Below are positions 40,883 to 51,289 of a stretch of 64,000 bases of DNA, piece by piece; the first letter of the stretch is position 1; each line of letters starts with the position of its first letter. The notes beneath the pieces were generated by a model, which saw nothing but the letters and a program-made list of their open reading frames with translations, was not told the DNA's origin and did not search any database. The stretch is from contig JACQAZ010000004.1 of NCBI GenBank assembly GCA_016194705.1, positions 62,001 to 126,000 on the forward strand, given 5' to 3'. The translations under genes were made by a program, and so were the position numbers. This stretch comes from Elusimicrobiota bacterium (GTDB lineage: Bacteria > Elusimicrobiota > Elusimicrobia > UBA1565 > UBA9628).

Positions 40883-42073
40883 CTAAGGAATCTTTTGAAA
40901 CCGCACCGGGAGATCGCTCTTGGGGATGGCGCGCAGGGCGTAGGGGGTTGTGGCACCCTCCGGGGCGGGAAGGCCGGCGGGCGGCGTCTGTTCGCGCCAG
41001 CGCACCAGGACGCCGTTCTCATCGGAGGCCGCGGAGACGATCTCGACGGAGAAGCCGCCGCTGGGCCGGCTGCCCAAGAAGACCGCGACGACCTCCTGGC
41101 GCGAGAAGTCGAGCTCGGGAACGGGGGCGGCGGGGGCCAGAGCGCGCCACAACGCCTTGAAGGTCTTGGCGTCGGAGACGGTGCGGGTTCCTTCGTTGCC
41201 TCCGGAGAAGGCGCCGGCCCAAGCCGAGGCGGGGGGAGGGGCGGCCTCGTCGAGGGCCTTGCCGTTTGCGTCGTCCTTTTCCTTCTCGTAGAGGACCGGC
41301 GCGGTCTGGCCCGCGATCGGGATCGGCTTTTGCCTGCCGGCGGCGTCTTCGATGGCGTGGCGCATCGCGATGAGCTGCTGGATGTTGGCTTCGGCGTTCT
41401 CGCGTCCCTCGCGGGTCCCGAGGCGGCGCCCCAGGAACGGCTCAGGGTTTTCAGGCTCGCGTCCCGGGTTGATCGCCTGGATTCCCAGCGCGTCGCTTTC
41501 CTCCTTCATTTTCTTGGCCTGGGCCTCGTTGCCGAACGCGGCGGGGCGCGCGTAGGCGGGGGCCCCTTCTCCCGCGAGCTTGGCGGGCGGCGGGGGAGGC
41601 AGCAGCGGCGTCTCGGCGGGAGCCGCGCTCTTCTCCAAAGGCTCCCCCGTATCCCGGAAGGGAGCCGACCGGACGCGAGGTTCCGGCGGTTGCGCGACCT
41701 TGGCCGGGGGCGCGGCGGGGCTCGACCGGGGGGAGACGGGCAGCGGGCGCGACGCCCTAAACAAGACGACGGCGACCATCAGAACCGCGCAGGCGCCGGC
41801 CAAGGCGCGCGGCGCCAAGAACGACCACGAGTCCGGCGCGGGCGCGCGGCGCCGGGCTTCGAGCCGGGCCAGAAAGCCCGCGGGCAGGGGCTTGCGCTCG
41901 AGCCGGCGCAGCAGGCGGGCGACGCCGCACAGAAGTTCGAGCTCGCGGCTGCAGCCGGGGCAGGAGTCGAGGTGTCCCTTGACCCCGTCGGCGCGCTGAG
42001 CGTCGAGCGCGGCGTCGACGTGCTCGGACATCAGAGCCTTCGTCTCTTCGCAGGTCATCTGCGGATTTGACAC
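40883..42073 (-). CDS. Membrane protein with zinc-finger anti-sigma domain and PrcB-C-like domain
   Basis: 396 residues. The N-terminus has the zf-HC2/ZAS pattern (MTCEETKALMSEH…HLDSCPGCSREL; C, H, C, C ligands). A membrane helix follows at about 88-106, then a long Pro-rich linker and, at about 290-380, a domain reading LDFSRQEVVAVFLGSRPSGGFSVEIV, which matches the PrcB C-terminal pattern. ZAS domains usually hold an ECF sigma factor, but no sigma gene is adjacent, so the partner is elsewhere or absent. Confidence 0.78.
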   Translation of the reverse strand: MSNPQMTCEETKALMSEHVDAALDAQRADGVKGHLDSCPGCSRELELLCGVARLLRRLERKPLPAGFLARLEARRRAPAPDSWSFLAPRALAGACAVLMVAVVLFRASRPLPVSPRSSPAAPPAKVAQPPEPRVRSAPFRDTGEPLEKSAAPAETPLLPPPPPAKLAGEGAPAYARPAAFGNEAQAKKMKEESDALGIQAINPGREPENPEPFLGRRLGTREGRENAEANIQQLIAMRHAIEDAAGRQKPIPIAGQTAPVLYEKEKDDANGKALDEAAPPPASAWAGAFSGGNEGTRTVSDAKTFKALWRALAPAAPVPELDFSRQEVVAVFLGSRPSGGFSVEIVSAASDENGVLVRWREQTPPAGLPAPEGATTPYALRAIPKSDLPVRFQKIP

Positions 42074-42099
42074 GGCGCCGGACCCCCTCGTTCCGCGTC

Positions 42100-42591
42100 T
42101 TATTTTTTGTGAAGCTTGAATCTGCGGCGCAGGGAGCGCGCCACCTGAGGTGTCACGAAGGCGTCGACCGGGGCTCCCAGGCGCGCGACCTCCTTGACCA
42201 TGGAGGCGGCCAGATAGGTGTATTGGTCGTCGGGCATCAGGAAGACGGTCTCGGCTTCCTTATATAAGCGGCGGTTGAAGGAGGCCAGCTGGAACTCGTA
42301 ATCCATGTCGCTGACGACCCGCAAGCCGCGGATGAGGACCCGGGCCTTTTTCTCGCGCAAATAGTCGACCAGCAGCCCCGAGAAGGTGTCCACGTCCGCG
42401 TTGGGCAGGTCGCGGATGGCGGACTCGGTCATCGCGATGCGCTCGGCTACGCTGAAAGTATGTTTCTTCGCGGCATTGTTGGAGACGGCGACGATCACGT
42501 GGTCGAAGAGGCGGCAGGCGCGGTGGATGATGTCGAGGTGGCCCCTCGTCAAGGGGTCGAAGCTGCCGGGATAGACGGCTAGGCGCGCCAT
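42100..42591 (-). CDS. coaD: Phosphopantetheine adenylyltransferase
   Basis: 163 residues from the ATG at 42591 (a GTG three codons upstream is also in frame). The nucleotidyltransferase signature is PGSFDPLTRGHLDII, with RGLRVVSDMDYEFQLASFNR and the C-terminal SSMVKEVA-type segment (AASMVKEVARLGAPVDAFV). It joins ATP to 4'-phosphopantetheine to give dephospho-CoA, the penultimate CoA step. Confidence 0.94.
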   Translation of the reverse strand: MARLAVYPGSFDPLTRGHLDIIHRACRLFDHVIVAVSNNAAKKHTFSVAERIAMTESAIRDLPNADVDTFSGLLVDYLREKKARVLIRGLRVVSDMDYEFQLASFNRRLYKEAETVFLMPDDQYTYLAASMVKEVARLGAPVDAFVTPQVARSLRRRFKLHKK

Positions 42592-42624
42592 ATTGGGCAC
42601 TGTACAAAAAAAAGGGAGCCCGAA

Positions 42625-43671
42625 CTAGGGCGCCTTGGGCAGGGAGTCCAGGGCCTTCTGGATGCGCGAGACGAGCTCGCGCGGCTCGGGTTTTCCTGGA
42701 ATGGGCGCAAAACGCGGGTCGGAGGCGACCTCGTCCAATATCTTGCGCAGCGGGGCCTTGGCCTCATTGGCTTTGAGCCGCGCCAGGGCCTCGGCGCATT
42801 CGGCGACGACCTCGGCGTCTTTGTTCTTGAGGAAGCGCAGCAGCAGCGGCGCGGCCGCTTCATCGTCGAAAGAGGCCAGCAGGCGCGCAGCCGCGATCGC
42901 ATTGGCCGGCGCTTCTGACTCCGAGAGCAGGGCGTCTTGGGCGCGGCCGAGAGCTTCCTTTTCGAAGACTCTCTGGTTCTCGCGCTGGGCGAGCAGGGCC
43001 TGAAGGACCGCCAGGCGCTGGGGCGAGCGCTTAGCGAAGAAATCGAAGAGCCGCCAAAGCGTGCGCGCCGCCCCGACGGGCTTCGAGACGCCCAACGCGG
43101 CCGCGGCGTAGCCGACGAGCGGGGCTTGCTTGGCGGAGGGCGTCGAGCCGTATTCCAGGGCGCGGGTCTCGAGCCCGGAGGTCTCGTCGCAGCCCAGGCG
43201 CGAGAGAGCGAAGAGCGTCTGGCGCAGGGCGTCCGGTGGAAGCTCAAGTTTGAGGGCATCGCAGAGAACCCCGCGTTTCGCCGCGGAGCCGAGGTCGAGT
43301 CCTGGGACGGCGGCGGCGGCTTCGGCGCGCAGAAGCGGGGGAGTCTTCGCATCGTAGAGGGCCGACTTGAGCGGATTCAGGGATCCGGGGTCGCGGGTCA
43401 GAGCGAGAAACGAGAGCGCCCACAGGCGGGTCTTTTCGGAGCGCTTGGCATCTCCCGCGATGCCGGACAGCGGCGCCACGGCCTCGCCGCCGAGCGCGAC
43501 GATCTCGGGCTTGAGCGCCTCGATCTGCCGGTCGAGCTCCCGCACGGCGCGGGCGTCCTGGTTGAATTGCCGCGCCTCAAGGGCCTCAACCCGGGAGAAG
43601 ACCCGCTCGACGGCTTGGCGCGGCGTCTCAGCGGCGCTGAGAATGGCGGCCAGCACCAGGCCCGCGATCAT
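42625..43671 (-). CDS. Exported HEAT-repeat protein
   Basis: 348 residues from the ATG at 43671, which overlaps the metH stop as ATGA. The first 17 residues (MIAGLVLAAILSAAETP) form a short signal peptide. The rest is alpha-helical with repeated Ala/Leu-rich units typical of HEAT-like solenoids (e.g. APLLLRFLKNKDAEVVAECAEALARL). Function unknown; coupling to metH is probably only transcriptional. Confidence 0.75.
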   Translation of the reverse strand: MIAGLVLAAILSAAETPRQAVERVFSRVEALEARQFNQDARAVRELDRQIEALKPEIVALGGEAVAPLSGIAGDAKRSEKTRLWALSFLALTRDPGSLNPLKSALYDAKTPPLLRAEAAAAVPGLDLGSAAKRGVLCDALKLELPPDALRQTLFALSRLGCDETSGLETRALEYGSTPSAKQAPLVGYAAAALGVSKPVGAARTLWRLFDFFAKRSPQRLAVLQALLAQRENQRVFEKEALGRAQDALLSESEAPANAIAAARLLASFDDEAAAPLLLRFLKNKDAEVVAECAEALARLKANEAKAPLRKILDEVASDPRFAPIPGKPEPRELVSRIQKALDSLPKAP

Positions 43672-46600
43672 TCGGGGGTGAGCGCGGGCGCCGGGCCCAC
43701 CGAGAAATAGCGGGCCTCGGGGTGGTGGAACACGAGCGCGGAAACCGAGGCCTCGGGCTCCATCATGAAGCCCTCGGTCAGCTCGACTCCGATCGACTTC
43801 GTCGGCTCGAGCAGCTTGAAAAGCTTGGTCTGGTCCTCGAGCGCCGGGCAGGCCGGATAGCCGAAGCTCACGCGCAATCCTCGGTAACGCGCCTGGAATT
43901 TTTCTTTGAGGGTAATCCCAGGCGTGTCCGCGATGCCCCACATCGCGCGCAGGCGTTCGTGCAGCAACTCGGCGAAGCCCTCGGCGCTCTCGATGGCGAT
44001 CGCCTGCAGGGCGTGGCTCTTGAGGTACTCTCCCGCGTCGCGGTAGCGGTCAGAGAGCTCGCGGATTCCCGCTCCGCAGGTCACGACAAAGAGGGCCGCA
44101 AAATCCGGCTTGCCGAGGTTCTTTGGCAGCACGAAGTCGGCCAGGCACAGGCGGTCGCCTCCCGGCTGGCGCGGGAACTCGAAGATTTCGACGGGCTCCG
44201 TGTCTTTGGGAGAATTGAAGAGCAGAATCTTGTCGCCGTAGCTTTGCGCCGCGTAGAAGCGGTAGACGGCTTTGGCCTTCATGAGGCCGCGGGCCAGGAT
44301 TTCGTTTTGTATCTCGGCCACTTGCCGATACAGTTCGACGGCCTTGGGATGGCCCTCCTTGAGCATGCGCTCCGGACTCCCCTTCAAGCCCAGGTGCTTG
44401 CCGTAGAGCATGATCGGGTTGATGTAGCGGAAGACCTCCTCGACCGGGAAATCCGAGATCACGTGGGCCTTGAGATCGGGCGGCTTGGGGATGTCGTGGT
44501 TGGTCCTCACCGCCGGGACCAGGGGCGCGTCATGGTTGGATGAGGGCACGCTGACGGGGGTCTGGACGGGGGTGCGCAGATGCTCCTGGATTTCGCGGTT
44601 CTTTTCGAGAAGCCCCTCGCGCCGCCCGGCGTCCTGCAGCTGGTTGGAAAGCTCGAGGCCGGTCATGGCGTCCTTGGCGTAAAGGACGGGGCCGTCGTAG
44701 AGCGGCGCGATGCGCGAAGCCGCGAACTTCGGCGATAAAGCGGCGCCGCCCACCAGAATCGGAATGGTGATCCCGGCATTTGTGAGGTCCTCGGCGGTGA
44801 TCGTCATCTGCTGCGCGGACTTGACGAGCAGCCCCGAGAGGCCGATGATGTGGGGCGCGACCGACTTGACGGCCTCGATCAAGGTCTCGGGAGCGACCTT
44901 GATGCCGAGGTCGGTGATTTCATACCCATTGTTCTTGAGGATGATGTGGACGAGGTTCTTGCCGATGTCGTGCACGTCGCCCTTGACGGTGGCCAGCAGC
45001 ACCTTGCCGCGCGCGACGGACTTGGTCTTGTCCATGTGCGGCTCAAGGAAGGCCACGGCGGCTTTCATGACCTCCGCGGACTGCAGGACCTCGGCGACGA
45101 TCATCTCATTGGCCCCGAAGAGCCGTCCGACCTCGTCCATGCCATTCATGAGCGGGCCGTTGATGATCTCAAGCGGCGTGCGGGACTTCAAGAGCTCGGC
45201 CAGGTCGTCGAGCAGGCCTTCTTTCGAGCCCTCGACGACGTTCTTTGGCAGGCGCTCGTCGATGGGAGCCTTGAGCCGCTCGGAGCCGGTCTTGGCCGTG
45301 GGCTTCGCCTCGCGGTAGTGGGCCGAGAAAGCCGCCACCGCGTCGAAGCCCTTGGGATGCGAGGGGTCGCCCGGCCCCTTCCAGGACAGGAGGTCCCAGC
45401 AGAGCTTCTTCTCGACCTCGGGGATGGAGGCGTAGCGCGCGATCTTTTCGGCATTGACGATGGCAAGGTCCAGGCCCGCCTGCACGCAGTGGTGCAGGAA
45501 CACGGCGTTCAAGACCTCGCGGCCGGCGGCCGGCAGGCCGAAGGAGACGTTCGAGACGCCCAGCACCGTCTTGCAGCGCGGGAAGGCCTGCTTGATCAGG
45601 CGGATGCCCTCGATGGTCTCCACCGCGGACCCCCAATAATTCTTGTCACCGGTGCCCGCGGGGAAGACCAGCGGATCGAAGATCAGGTCCTCGGCGGCCA
45701 GGCCGTACTTCTTGGTCAGGAGTTCGTGGCAGCGCGCGGCGATCTCGAGCTTGCGTGCGCGCGTGACGCCCATGCCCTGGGCCTTGTCCTCGTCGATGGT
45801 TCCCACGACGACCGCGGCGCCGTAGCGGTGGATCAGCGGGACGACAGCCTCGAAGCGCTCCTCGCCGTCTTCAAGGTTGATCGAGTTGACGATCGACTTG
45901 CCGGGCGTGCGCTTGAGGGCCTCTTCGATCACGAAGGCATCCGTCGAGTCGATCATCAGCGGCGCCTTGACCTTCTTGGTCAGGAAATCGAGGAACTTGA
46001 CGATGTCGGCCTTCTCCTCGCGGTCGGGGTTGGCCAGGCACACGTCGAGTATGTGCGCGCCGCCGCGCACCTGGCGGCGGCCGACCTCGGAGGCTTCCTC
46101 GAAGGCGCCCTTGACGATGAGCTCCTTGAACAAGCGAGAGCCGATCACGTTGGCGCGCTCGCCGACGATGACCGGTCTTTCGGCGTCGGTGATGGTATAG
46201 GACTCGAGGCCCGAGACCGACGAGCGGCGGAATTTCACGGGCTTCCTGGGCCGGCGGGAGGAGGCCATCTGCGAGATGAGCCGAATGTGCTCGGCGGTCG
46301 TGCCGCAGCAGCCGCCGACGACGTTGACCCATCCCTCGTTGCAGAAGCGCTCGAGCTTCTTGGCGACCATCTCGGGCGTCTCGTTGTATTGGCCGTTCTC
46401 ATCGGGCAGGCCTGCATTCGGATAGCAGACCGTGAAGGTCCTCGTGAGGCCCGCGATCGTGCGCAAATGGTCGGTCATGAAGTCGGGACCCGTGGCGCAA
46501 TTCAAACCAAGGCCTATCAACGGGAAATGCGCCACCGAGTCGACCAGGGCCTCGGCGGTCTGCCCGCCGAGCATGGTGCCCATCGTCTCGATCGAGACCG

Positions 46601-47201
46601 AGAGCATGACCGGGACCGAGCGCCCCAATTTTTCAAAAGCGCGCTCGAAGCCGATCAAAGAAGCCTTAAGGTTCAAGGTGTCCTGCTGGGTCTCGAGCAG
46701 CAGCAGGTCGGCGCCGCCCTCGAGCAGCCCACGGGAGGCCTCCTCGTAGGCCGAGACGACCTCGTCAAACGTGATTCCTCCCGTCACCGAGATGGTCTTG
46801 GTGCCCGGCCCCAAAGCGCCGGCGACAAACCGCGGCTTGGCGGGATTGGCGAAGCGCTTGGCCGCCGCGACCGCCAGCCGCGCGGCCTCTCTGTTGATCT
46901 CGACGGCCTTGTCCGAGAGGCCGTATTCCGCCAAGACGTGCTTGATCGCGCCGAAGGTGTTGGTCTCGACGATGTCCGAGCCGGCGGCGAAATACCCCTC
47001 GTGTATGCTCTGCACGACGTCGGGGCGGGTCAGCACGAGATTCTCGTTGCAGCCCTCAAGCTGGGCCCCGCCGAAATCCTTGGCGGTCAAGTCGCGCGCC
47101 TGGAGCATCGTTCCCATGGCGCCGTCGAGGACCAGCACGCGCTCGTGCAGCAGAGCGCGCAGCTCGTCTTCTCGGCCGCGATCGTCGAATTGTCGTTTCA
47201 T
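43668..47201 (-). CDS. metH: Cobalamin-dependent methionine synthase
   Basis: 1177 residues from the ATG at 47201, full length. Order: homocysteine domain (LDGAMGTMLQ; zinc cysteines in GLNCATG and GGCCGTT), folate domain (VIGERANVIGS … FLDFLTKKVKAPLMIDSTD), cap and B12-binding domain with the cobalamin-ligating DVHDIGKN, then the SAM-binding activation domain ending FHHPEARYFSVG. It methylates homocysteine using methyl-THF. A promoter, an S-box-like leader and a terminator directly precede the ATG; no ribosome-binding site is visible between terminator and start. Confidence 0.96.
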   Translation of the reverse strand: MKRQFDDRGREDELRALLHERVLVLDGAMGTMLQARDLTAKDFGGAQLEGCNENLVLTRPDVVQSIHEGYFAAGSDIVETNTFGAIKHVLAEYGLSDKAVEINREAARLAVAAAKRFANPAKPRFVAGALGPGTKTISVTGGITFDEVVSAYEEASRGLLEGGADLLLLETQQDTLNLKASLIGFERAFEKLGRSVPVMLSVSIETMGTMLGGQTAEALVDSVAHFPLIGLGLNCATGPDFMTDHLRTIAGLTRTFTVCYPNAGLPDENGQYNETPEMVAKKLERFCNEGWVNVVGGCCGTTAEHIRLISQMASSRRPRKPVKFRRSSVSGLESYTITDAERPVIVGERANVIGSRLFKELIVKGAFEEASEVGRRQVRGGAHILDVCLANPDREEKADIVKFLDFLTKKVKAPLMIDSTDAFVIEEALKRTPGKSIVNSINLEDGEERFEAVVPLIHRYGAAVVVGTIDEDKAQGMGVTRARKLEIAARCHELLTKKYGLAAEDLIFDPLVFPAGTGDKNYWGSAVETIEGIRLIKQAFPRCKTVLGVSNVSFGLPAAGREVLNAVFLHHCVQAGLDLAIVNAEKIARYASIPEVEKKLCWDLLSWKGPGDPSHPKGFDAVAAFSAHYREAKPTAKTGSERLKAPIDERLPKNVVEGSKEGLLDDLAELLKSRTPLEIINGPLMNGMDEVGRLFGANEMIVAEVLQSAEVMKAAVAFLEPHMDKTKSVARGKVLLATVKGDVHDIGKNLVHIILKNNGYEITDLGIKVAPETLIEAVKSVAPHIIGLSGLLVKSAQQMTITAEDLTNAGITIPILVGGAALSPKFAASRIAPLYDGPVLYAKDAMTGLELSNQLQDAGRREGLLEKNREIQEHLRTPVQTPVSVPSSNHDAPLVPAVRTNHDIPKPPDLKAHVISDFPVEEVFRYINPIMLYGKHLGLKGSPERMLKEGHPKAVELYRQVAEIQNEILARGLMKAKAVYRFYAAQSYGDKILLFNSPKDTEPVEIFEFPRQPGGDRLCLADFVLPKNLGKPDFAALFVVTCGAGIRELSDRYRDAGEYLKSHALQAIAIESAEGFAELLHERLRAMWGIADTPGITLKEKFQARYRGLRVSFGYPACPALEDQTKLFKLLEPTKSIGVELTEGFMMEPEASVSALVFHHPEARYFSVGPAPALTPE

Positions 47202-47291
47202 GAAAAGAAAAAGCCGCGCATTGGCGCGGCTTGCATTCCTCTTTAGCACCCAGTTGGCCGGGGCAATTCGGGCAAATCCTCGCCGCACGCC
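47202..47291 (-). promoter_or_regulatory. Putative SAM-I-like (S-box) leader of metH
   Basis: The leader RNA reads GGCGTGC…GCGAGGATTTGCCCGAA…CCCCGGCCAAC…GGGTGCTAAAGAGGAATGCAAGCC. GAGG, GCCCGA, CCCGGC-AAC and GGTGCTAA occur in the order and approximate spacing of the S-box core. A closing P1 helix is possible (GGCGTGC 47291-47285 with GCAAGCC 47234-47228). The P3 stem is almost absent, so it would be a minimal or divergent member. The 3' P1 strand runs into the terminator stem, giving a plausible switch. Confidence 0.42.
47203..47232 (-). terminator. Intrinsic terminator/attenuator in the metH leader
   Basis: Minus strand: 9-bp stem AAGCCGCGC / GCGCGGCTT with a CAAT loop (47232-47211), then TTTTTCTTTT right up to the metH ATG at 47201. 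Its position inside the leader, before the gene, implies conditional termination. Confidence 0.8.
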
Positions 47292-47296
47292 TTACT

Positions 47297-47325
47297 ATTG
47301 TAGCCCTTTAACCCCTGGAAATCAA
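47297..47325 (-). promoter_or_regulatory. Predicted promoter of metH
   Basis: Minus strand: -35 TTGATT (47325-47320), 17-base spacer, -10 TACAAT (47302-47297). Start near 47290, giving a leader of about 90 bases. It overlaps the region upstream of the divergent TlpA-like gene. Confidence 0.68.
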
Positions 47326-47339
47326 TGACCGGCAAGGGG

Positions 47340-47345
47340 TATACT
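47340..47345 (+). promoter_or_regulatory. -10 box of the TlpA-like gene, leaderless arrangement
   Basis: TATACT at 47340-47345 with a possible -35 TGGAAA (47316-47321, 18-base spacer). The ATG at 47352 is 7 bases beyond the -10 box. Confidence 0.45.
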
Positions 47346-47351
47346 GCGGGC

Positions 47352-48535
<1,184 letters not shown>

Positions 48536-48536
<1 letters not shown>

Positions 48537-49339
48537 TGAATTTCCTTTGGATCGCTTTGTTGGCGCTCTCTTGGGGCGCCGAGGACAAGCCGCGTCCGGC
48601 GGGAGTTCTTGAGGCGCGCTGGCAGGGCTTGCTCGACGCGAAAAAGCCCGCGGAGGCCAGGACCTTGTGCCAAAGCTGGGCGGCCTCCAAGGACCGCGCC
48701 GAGCTGACCGAAAGCCACAAGTGCCTCGCGAGCCTCGCCGCCGGCGAGGGCAAGACCGACGCGGCACTCACCGAGCTCGAGGCGGCCGTGAATCTCTCGC
48801 CCGCGGACCTCTCGGCCCACGAGGGGCGCCTGCATGTGCTCGTCGGCGCGCGCAGGTTCTCGGAGCTTCCCGTAGCGCTCGAGAAAAGCCTCAAGGCCTA
48901 CCCGGGCGAGGACGGGCTGGAGGTCTGGCTCTCGGTGAGCGCCGAGCTGCTCGATCAGGACAAGCTCGAGGAGGGCCTGGCCTACACGCATCTGCTCGAG
49001 AAGGCCTTCCCCAAGGACCATCGCGTGCTCGCCAACATGGGGACCCTGCTGGCGGCGGCCGGCCGCCGCGAGGAGGCCCTGCCGTACTTGAAGCGCGCGG
49101 TGGCGCTCGAGCCCAACGACGCGCTCGACAACTGGAACCTGGGCAAGCTCTACGACGAGCTGGGCAAGATCGAGCTGGCCGAGAAGTTCTACAAGAAGTC
49201 CCTGGCCGTCGAGCGCGAGTCGGAGCAGAAAAAGGAGTCCGCCTGCGCCTACGCCGAGTTCCTCAAAAAACACAAGAAGCCGGGCGCGGCCGCCTACCAG
49301 CGCAAGAACTGCCCGGCTGAGGAGCCCGAGGACGACTAG
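48536..49339 (+). CDS. Exported TPR protein
   Basis: 267 residues; the ATG shares one base with the upstream stop. A short signal-like N-terminus (MNFLWIALLALSWGAED) precedes about five TPR units (e.g. TDAALTELEAAVNLSPADLSAHEGR, EEALPYLKRAVALEPNDALDNWNLGKLYDELGKIELAEKFYKKSL). Likely a periplasmic partner-binding protein coupled to the TlpA-like gene. It overlaps the convergent gene by 4 bases. Confidence 0.82.
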
Positions 49340-50211
49340 GGGGCCCGCTTCGCCGTCAATTCCTTGAACTTGGGGTGCCAGCGAAGGGAATCGAAGTCCT
49401 TGTCCTTGCGCGCCTTCTCTTTGTACTGGGGGTCGAGCTTGATGGCCTCTTCAAGTTCGTCGACGGTGGGCTCGACGACGCCGCTTAAGGCCATCATGGC
49501 CGCGTGGTGGTAGCGCGCGGGCCCGGAGTCGGGCGCCAGGCGCGCGGAGAGCTCCGTCTCGCCGAGCGCCCCCTTGAGGTCGCCGCGGTCCAAGAGCAGC
49601 AGCCCGTTGGTCAGGTGCGCCAGCGCCCGGTCGGCGCGGGCCGAGGGATTCTTGATGCGGGCGAGCAGGTAGTCGTAGTAGGTCCCGTCGGGGCCCGGAC
49701 GCTCGAAGAGCAGCAAGGCGCAAGTCGCGATGGGCTCGTAGTAGATCGCGGACCAGCGCCAGTTCTTGTCCGGCCGGGCGCGGCTCGGCACGGCCTTGAG
49801 CGCGTCCGAGGTCGAGAGCAGGCGCGGCAGGTCGCGCTCGGGCACGACCGCGTTGGCGCCGACCTCTTCGACGAGGTCCGGCCTGGAGTAGCCCTTGGCC
49901 GCGAGGTTGGAGAGCACCTTGCCGACCTCGTGCGGCCGCCAGGAGTAGGGGCCGTGCAGCGAGATCAGCCAGTCGTCTTTTTGCTTGGTCTCTCCCGGCG
50001 GCATGCTCACGATCCCCAGGCGCACCATCACGGGATCCTCGGCGATGGCTTGCCCGACCTTGGGATAGCCGTAGTGGGCGACAGCCGCCGAGCAGCCGTC
50101 GCCCCAGCCGATGAGCTTGAAGGTCTCGTGGTCGTAGTCGGGGGTGGGCGCCGCGGCGGAGAGGGGGAGCGAGATCATGAGGAGCAAGAGATTCATGGCA
50201 GAGTATCTCAT
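49336..50211 (-). CDS. Exported protein with C-terminal TPR-like region, function unknown
   Basis: 291 residues; signal peptide about residues 6-20 (NLLLLMISLPLSAAA). The N-terminal two-thirds (IGWGDGCSAAVAHYGYPKVGQAIAEDP…) has no recognised motif. Residues 195-260 contain TPR-like pairs (LTNGLLLLDRGDLKGALGETELSARLAPDSGPARYHHA). The start overlaps the Fic gene stop by 4 bases. Confidence 0.72.
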   Translation of the reverse strand: MRYSAMNLLLLMISLPLSAAAPTPDYDHETFKLIGWGDGCSAAVAHYGYPKVGQAIAEDPVMVRLGIVSMPPGETKQKDDWLISLHGPYSWRPHEVGKVLSNLAAKGYSRPDLVEEVGANAVVPERDLPRLLSTSDALKAVPSRARPDKNWRWSAIYYEPIATCALLLFERPGPDGTYYDYLLARIKNPSARADRALAHLTNGLLLLDRGDLKGALGETELSARLAPDSGPARYHHAAMMALSGVVEPTVDELEEAIKLDPQYKEKARKDKDFDSLRWHPKFKELTAKRAP

Positions 50212-50825
50212 TTCGGCAAGTGCTCGGCTGTATAGTCGATGAGCGGCTTGAAGTTTCCGCGGTCAGCCGCCCGCAGCGCGGCAAGGTAGCGGTCCCGCGC
50301 TCCTCCTTTCCTGGAGATGTCGCCGCTCGGCCAGACCGGCAGCGGGTGATCGTGCGAACGAAGATACATGTCGGCGATGAGCCGCGCGTGCCTGCCGTTG
50401 CCGTTGCGGAAGGGATGAATCCAGGCCAGCCGATGATGGAGGCGGGCCGCTCTCTCGAGGACCGGCAGCGGATTTTCCTTCTGGCGATCCCACGCCCAGA
50501 CGTCGTCGCAGAGCTTGCCGATCTCCTCACGGACCAGGTGGTGCGCGATGCCGATGGTGAGGTCCTTCTTGCGGTGCTTTCCGGCCCAGTCCCAGACGCC
50601 GGCGAACATTTCCTCATGAACGGCTCGGAGCAGCGCGTCGGTCAACCACCGGCGCTTGGGGTTGTTTCGCCGTTTGAGCCGCTTGGTCGTCGCGCCGAGG
50701 ATAGCCTCGCTTTCCGTGGCCGAGAGGTCGGCCAACGACTTGACGTCGGGCAGCAGAAGCCCCTCGACGTCGTCGAGGGGCGTTGCGCCCCGCGGCGTTT
50801 CAAACTTGAGCACTAACCCTCCCAC
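50208..50825 (-). CDS. Fic-family protein ('mobile mystery protein B' type)
   Basis: 205 residues. The Fic motif HPFRNGNGR is intact (about residue 137), preceded by the helical bundle and the WAGKHRKKDLTIGI flap region. Fic enzymes usually transfer AMP to target proteins. I see no N-terminal (S/T)xxxE(G/N) inhibitory helix. Together with the upstream HTH gene (13-base overlap), the layout matches the 'mobile mystery protein A/B' pair, thought to behave like a toxin-antitoxin unit. Confidence 0.87.
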   Translation of the reverse strand: MGGLVLKFETPRGATPLDDVEGLLLPDVKSLADLSATESEAILGATTKRLKRRNNPKRRWLTDALLRAVHEEMFAGVWDWAGKHRKKDLTIGIAHHLVREEIGKLCDDVWAWDRQKENPLPVLERAARLHHRLAWIHPFRNGNGRHARLIADMYLRSHDHPLPVWPSGDISRKGGARDRYLAALRAADRGNFKPLIDYTAEHLPK

Positions 50826-51283
50826 AGCTCGGACGATGGATTGCTCAGCAAGCGATTTTCCTCCGAGCGGATCAGAGCGCCAATCGTCTCGTCGTCCGGG
50901 CGCTGGCTCTCGAGTGCCATGGTTCCCGTCACGCGGGCGACGTTTTGGCGCGCCTTCTCCTTGGCCCGCGCGGCGATGGCGTCTTCGATGCTGCGCTGCA
51001 TGCGCGGCAGGACCAGGAGCTCGCAGAAAAGCGCGCGGAAGACCTTCCTCAGCGTGCTGAGCTGAAGATCGACTTTCGCCGTCTCGATGCGGGCGATATG
51101 GGACTGCGGTATGCCGGCGCGCTTGGCCAGCTGCGCCTGAGTCATGCGCAAGGCGAGCCTGACCGCGCGGACCATGGCATGGGGCGGTAGGTCGTCGATG
51201 GCCGCCGGCGCGCGCGCCCCGAACGCACCGATGCCCTGCAGAGTTCTCCTGTTTGCGACCGGCAAACGCGCCATGGCGGACAT
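50813..51283 (-). CDS. HTH regulator ('mobile mystery protein A' type)
   Basis: 156 residues. A XRE-type helix-turn-helix (VRAVRLALRMTQAQLAKRAGIPQSHIARIETAKVDLQLSTLRKVFRAL, about 38-86) follows a short N-terminal segment, and a helical tail ends SSELWEG. Likely the DNA-binding antitoxin and autorepressor of the Fic partner. The ATG at 51283 lies 7 bases after a perfect -10 box. Confidence 0.85.
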   Translation of the reverse strand: MSAMARLPVANRRTLQGIGAFGARAPAAIDDLPPHAMVRAVRLALRMTQAQLAKRAGIPQSHIARIETAKVDLQLSTLRKVFRALFCELLVLPRMQRSIEDAIAARAKEKARQNVARVTGTMALESQRPDDETIGALIRSEENRLLSNPSSELWEG

Positions 51284-51289
51284 GACAAT

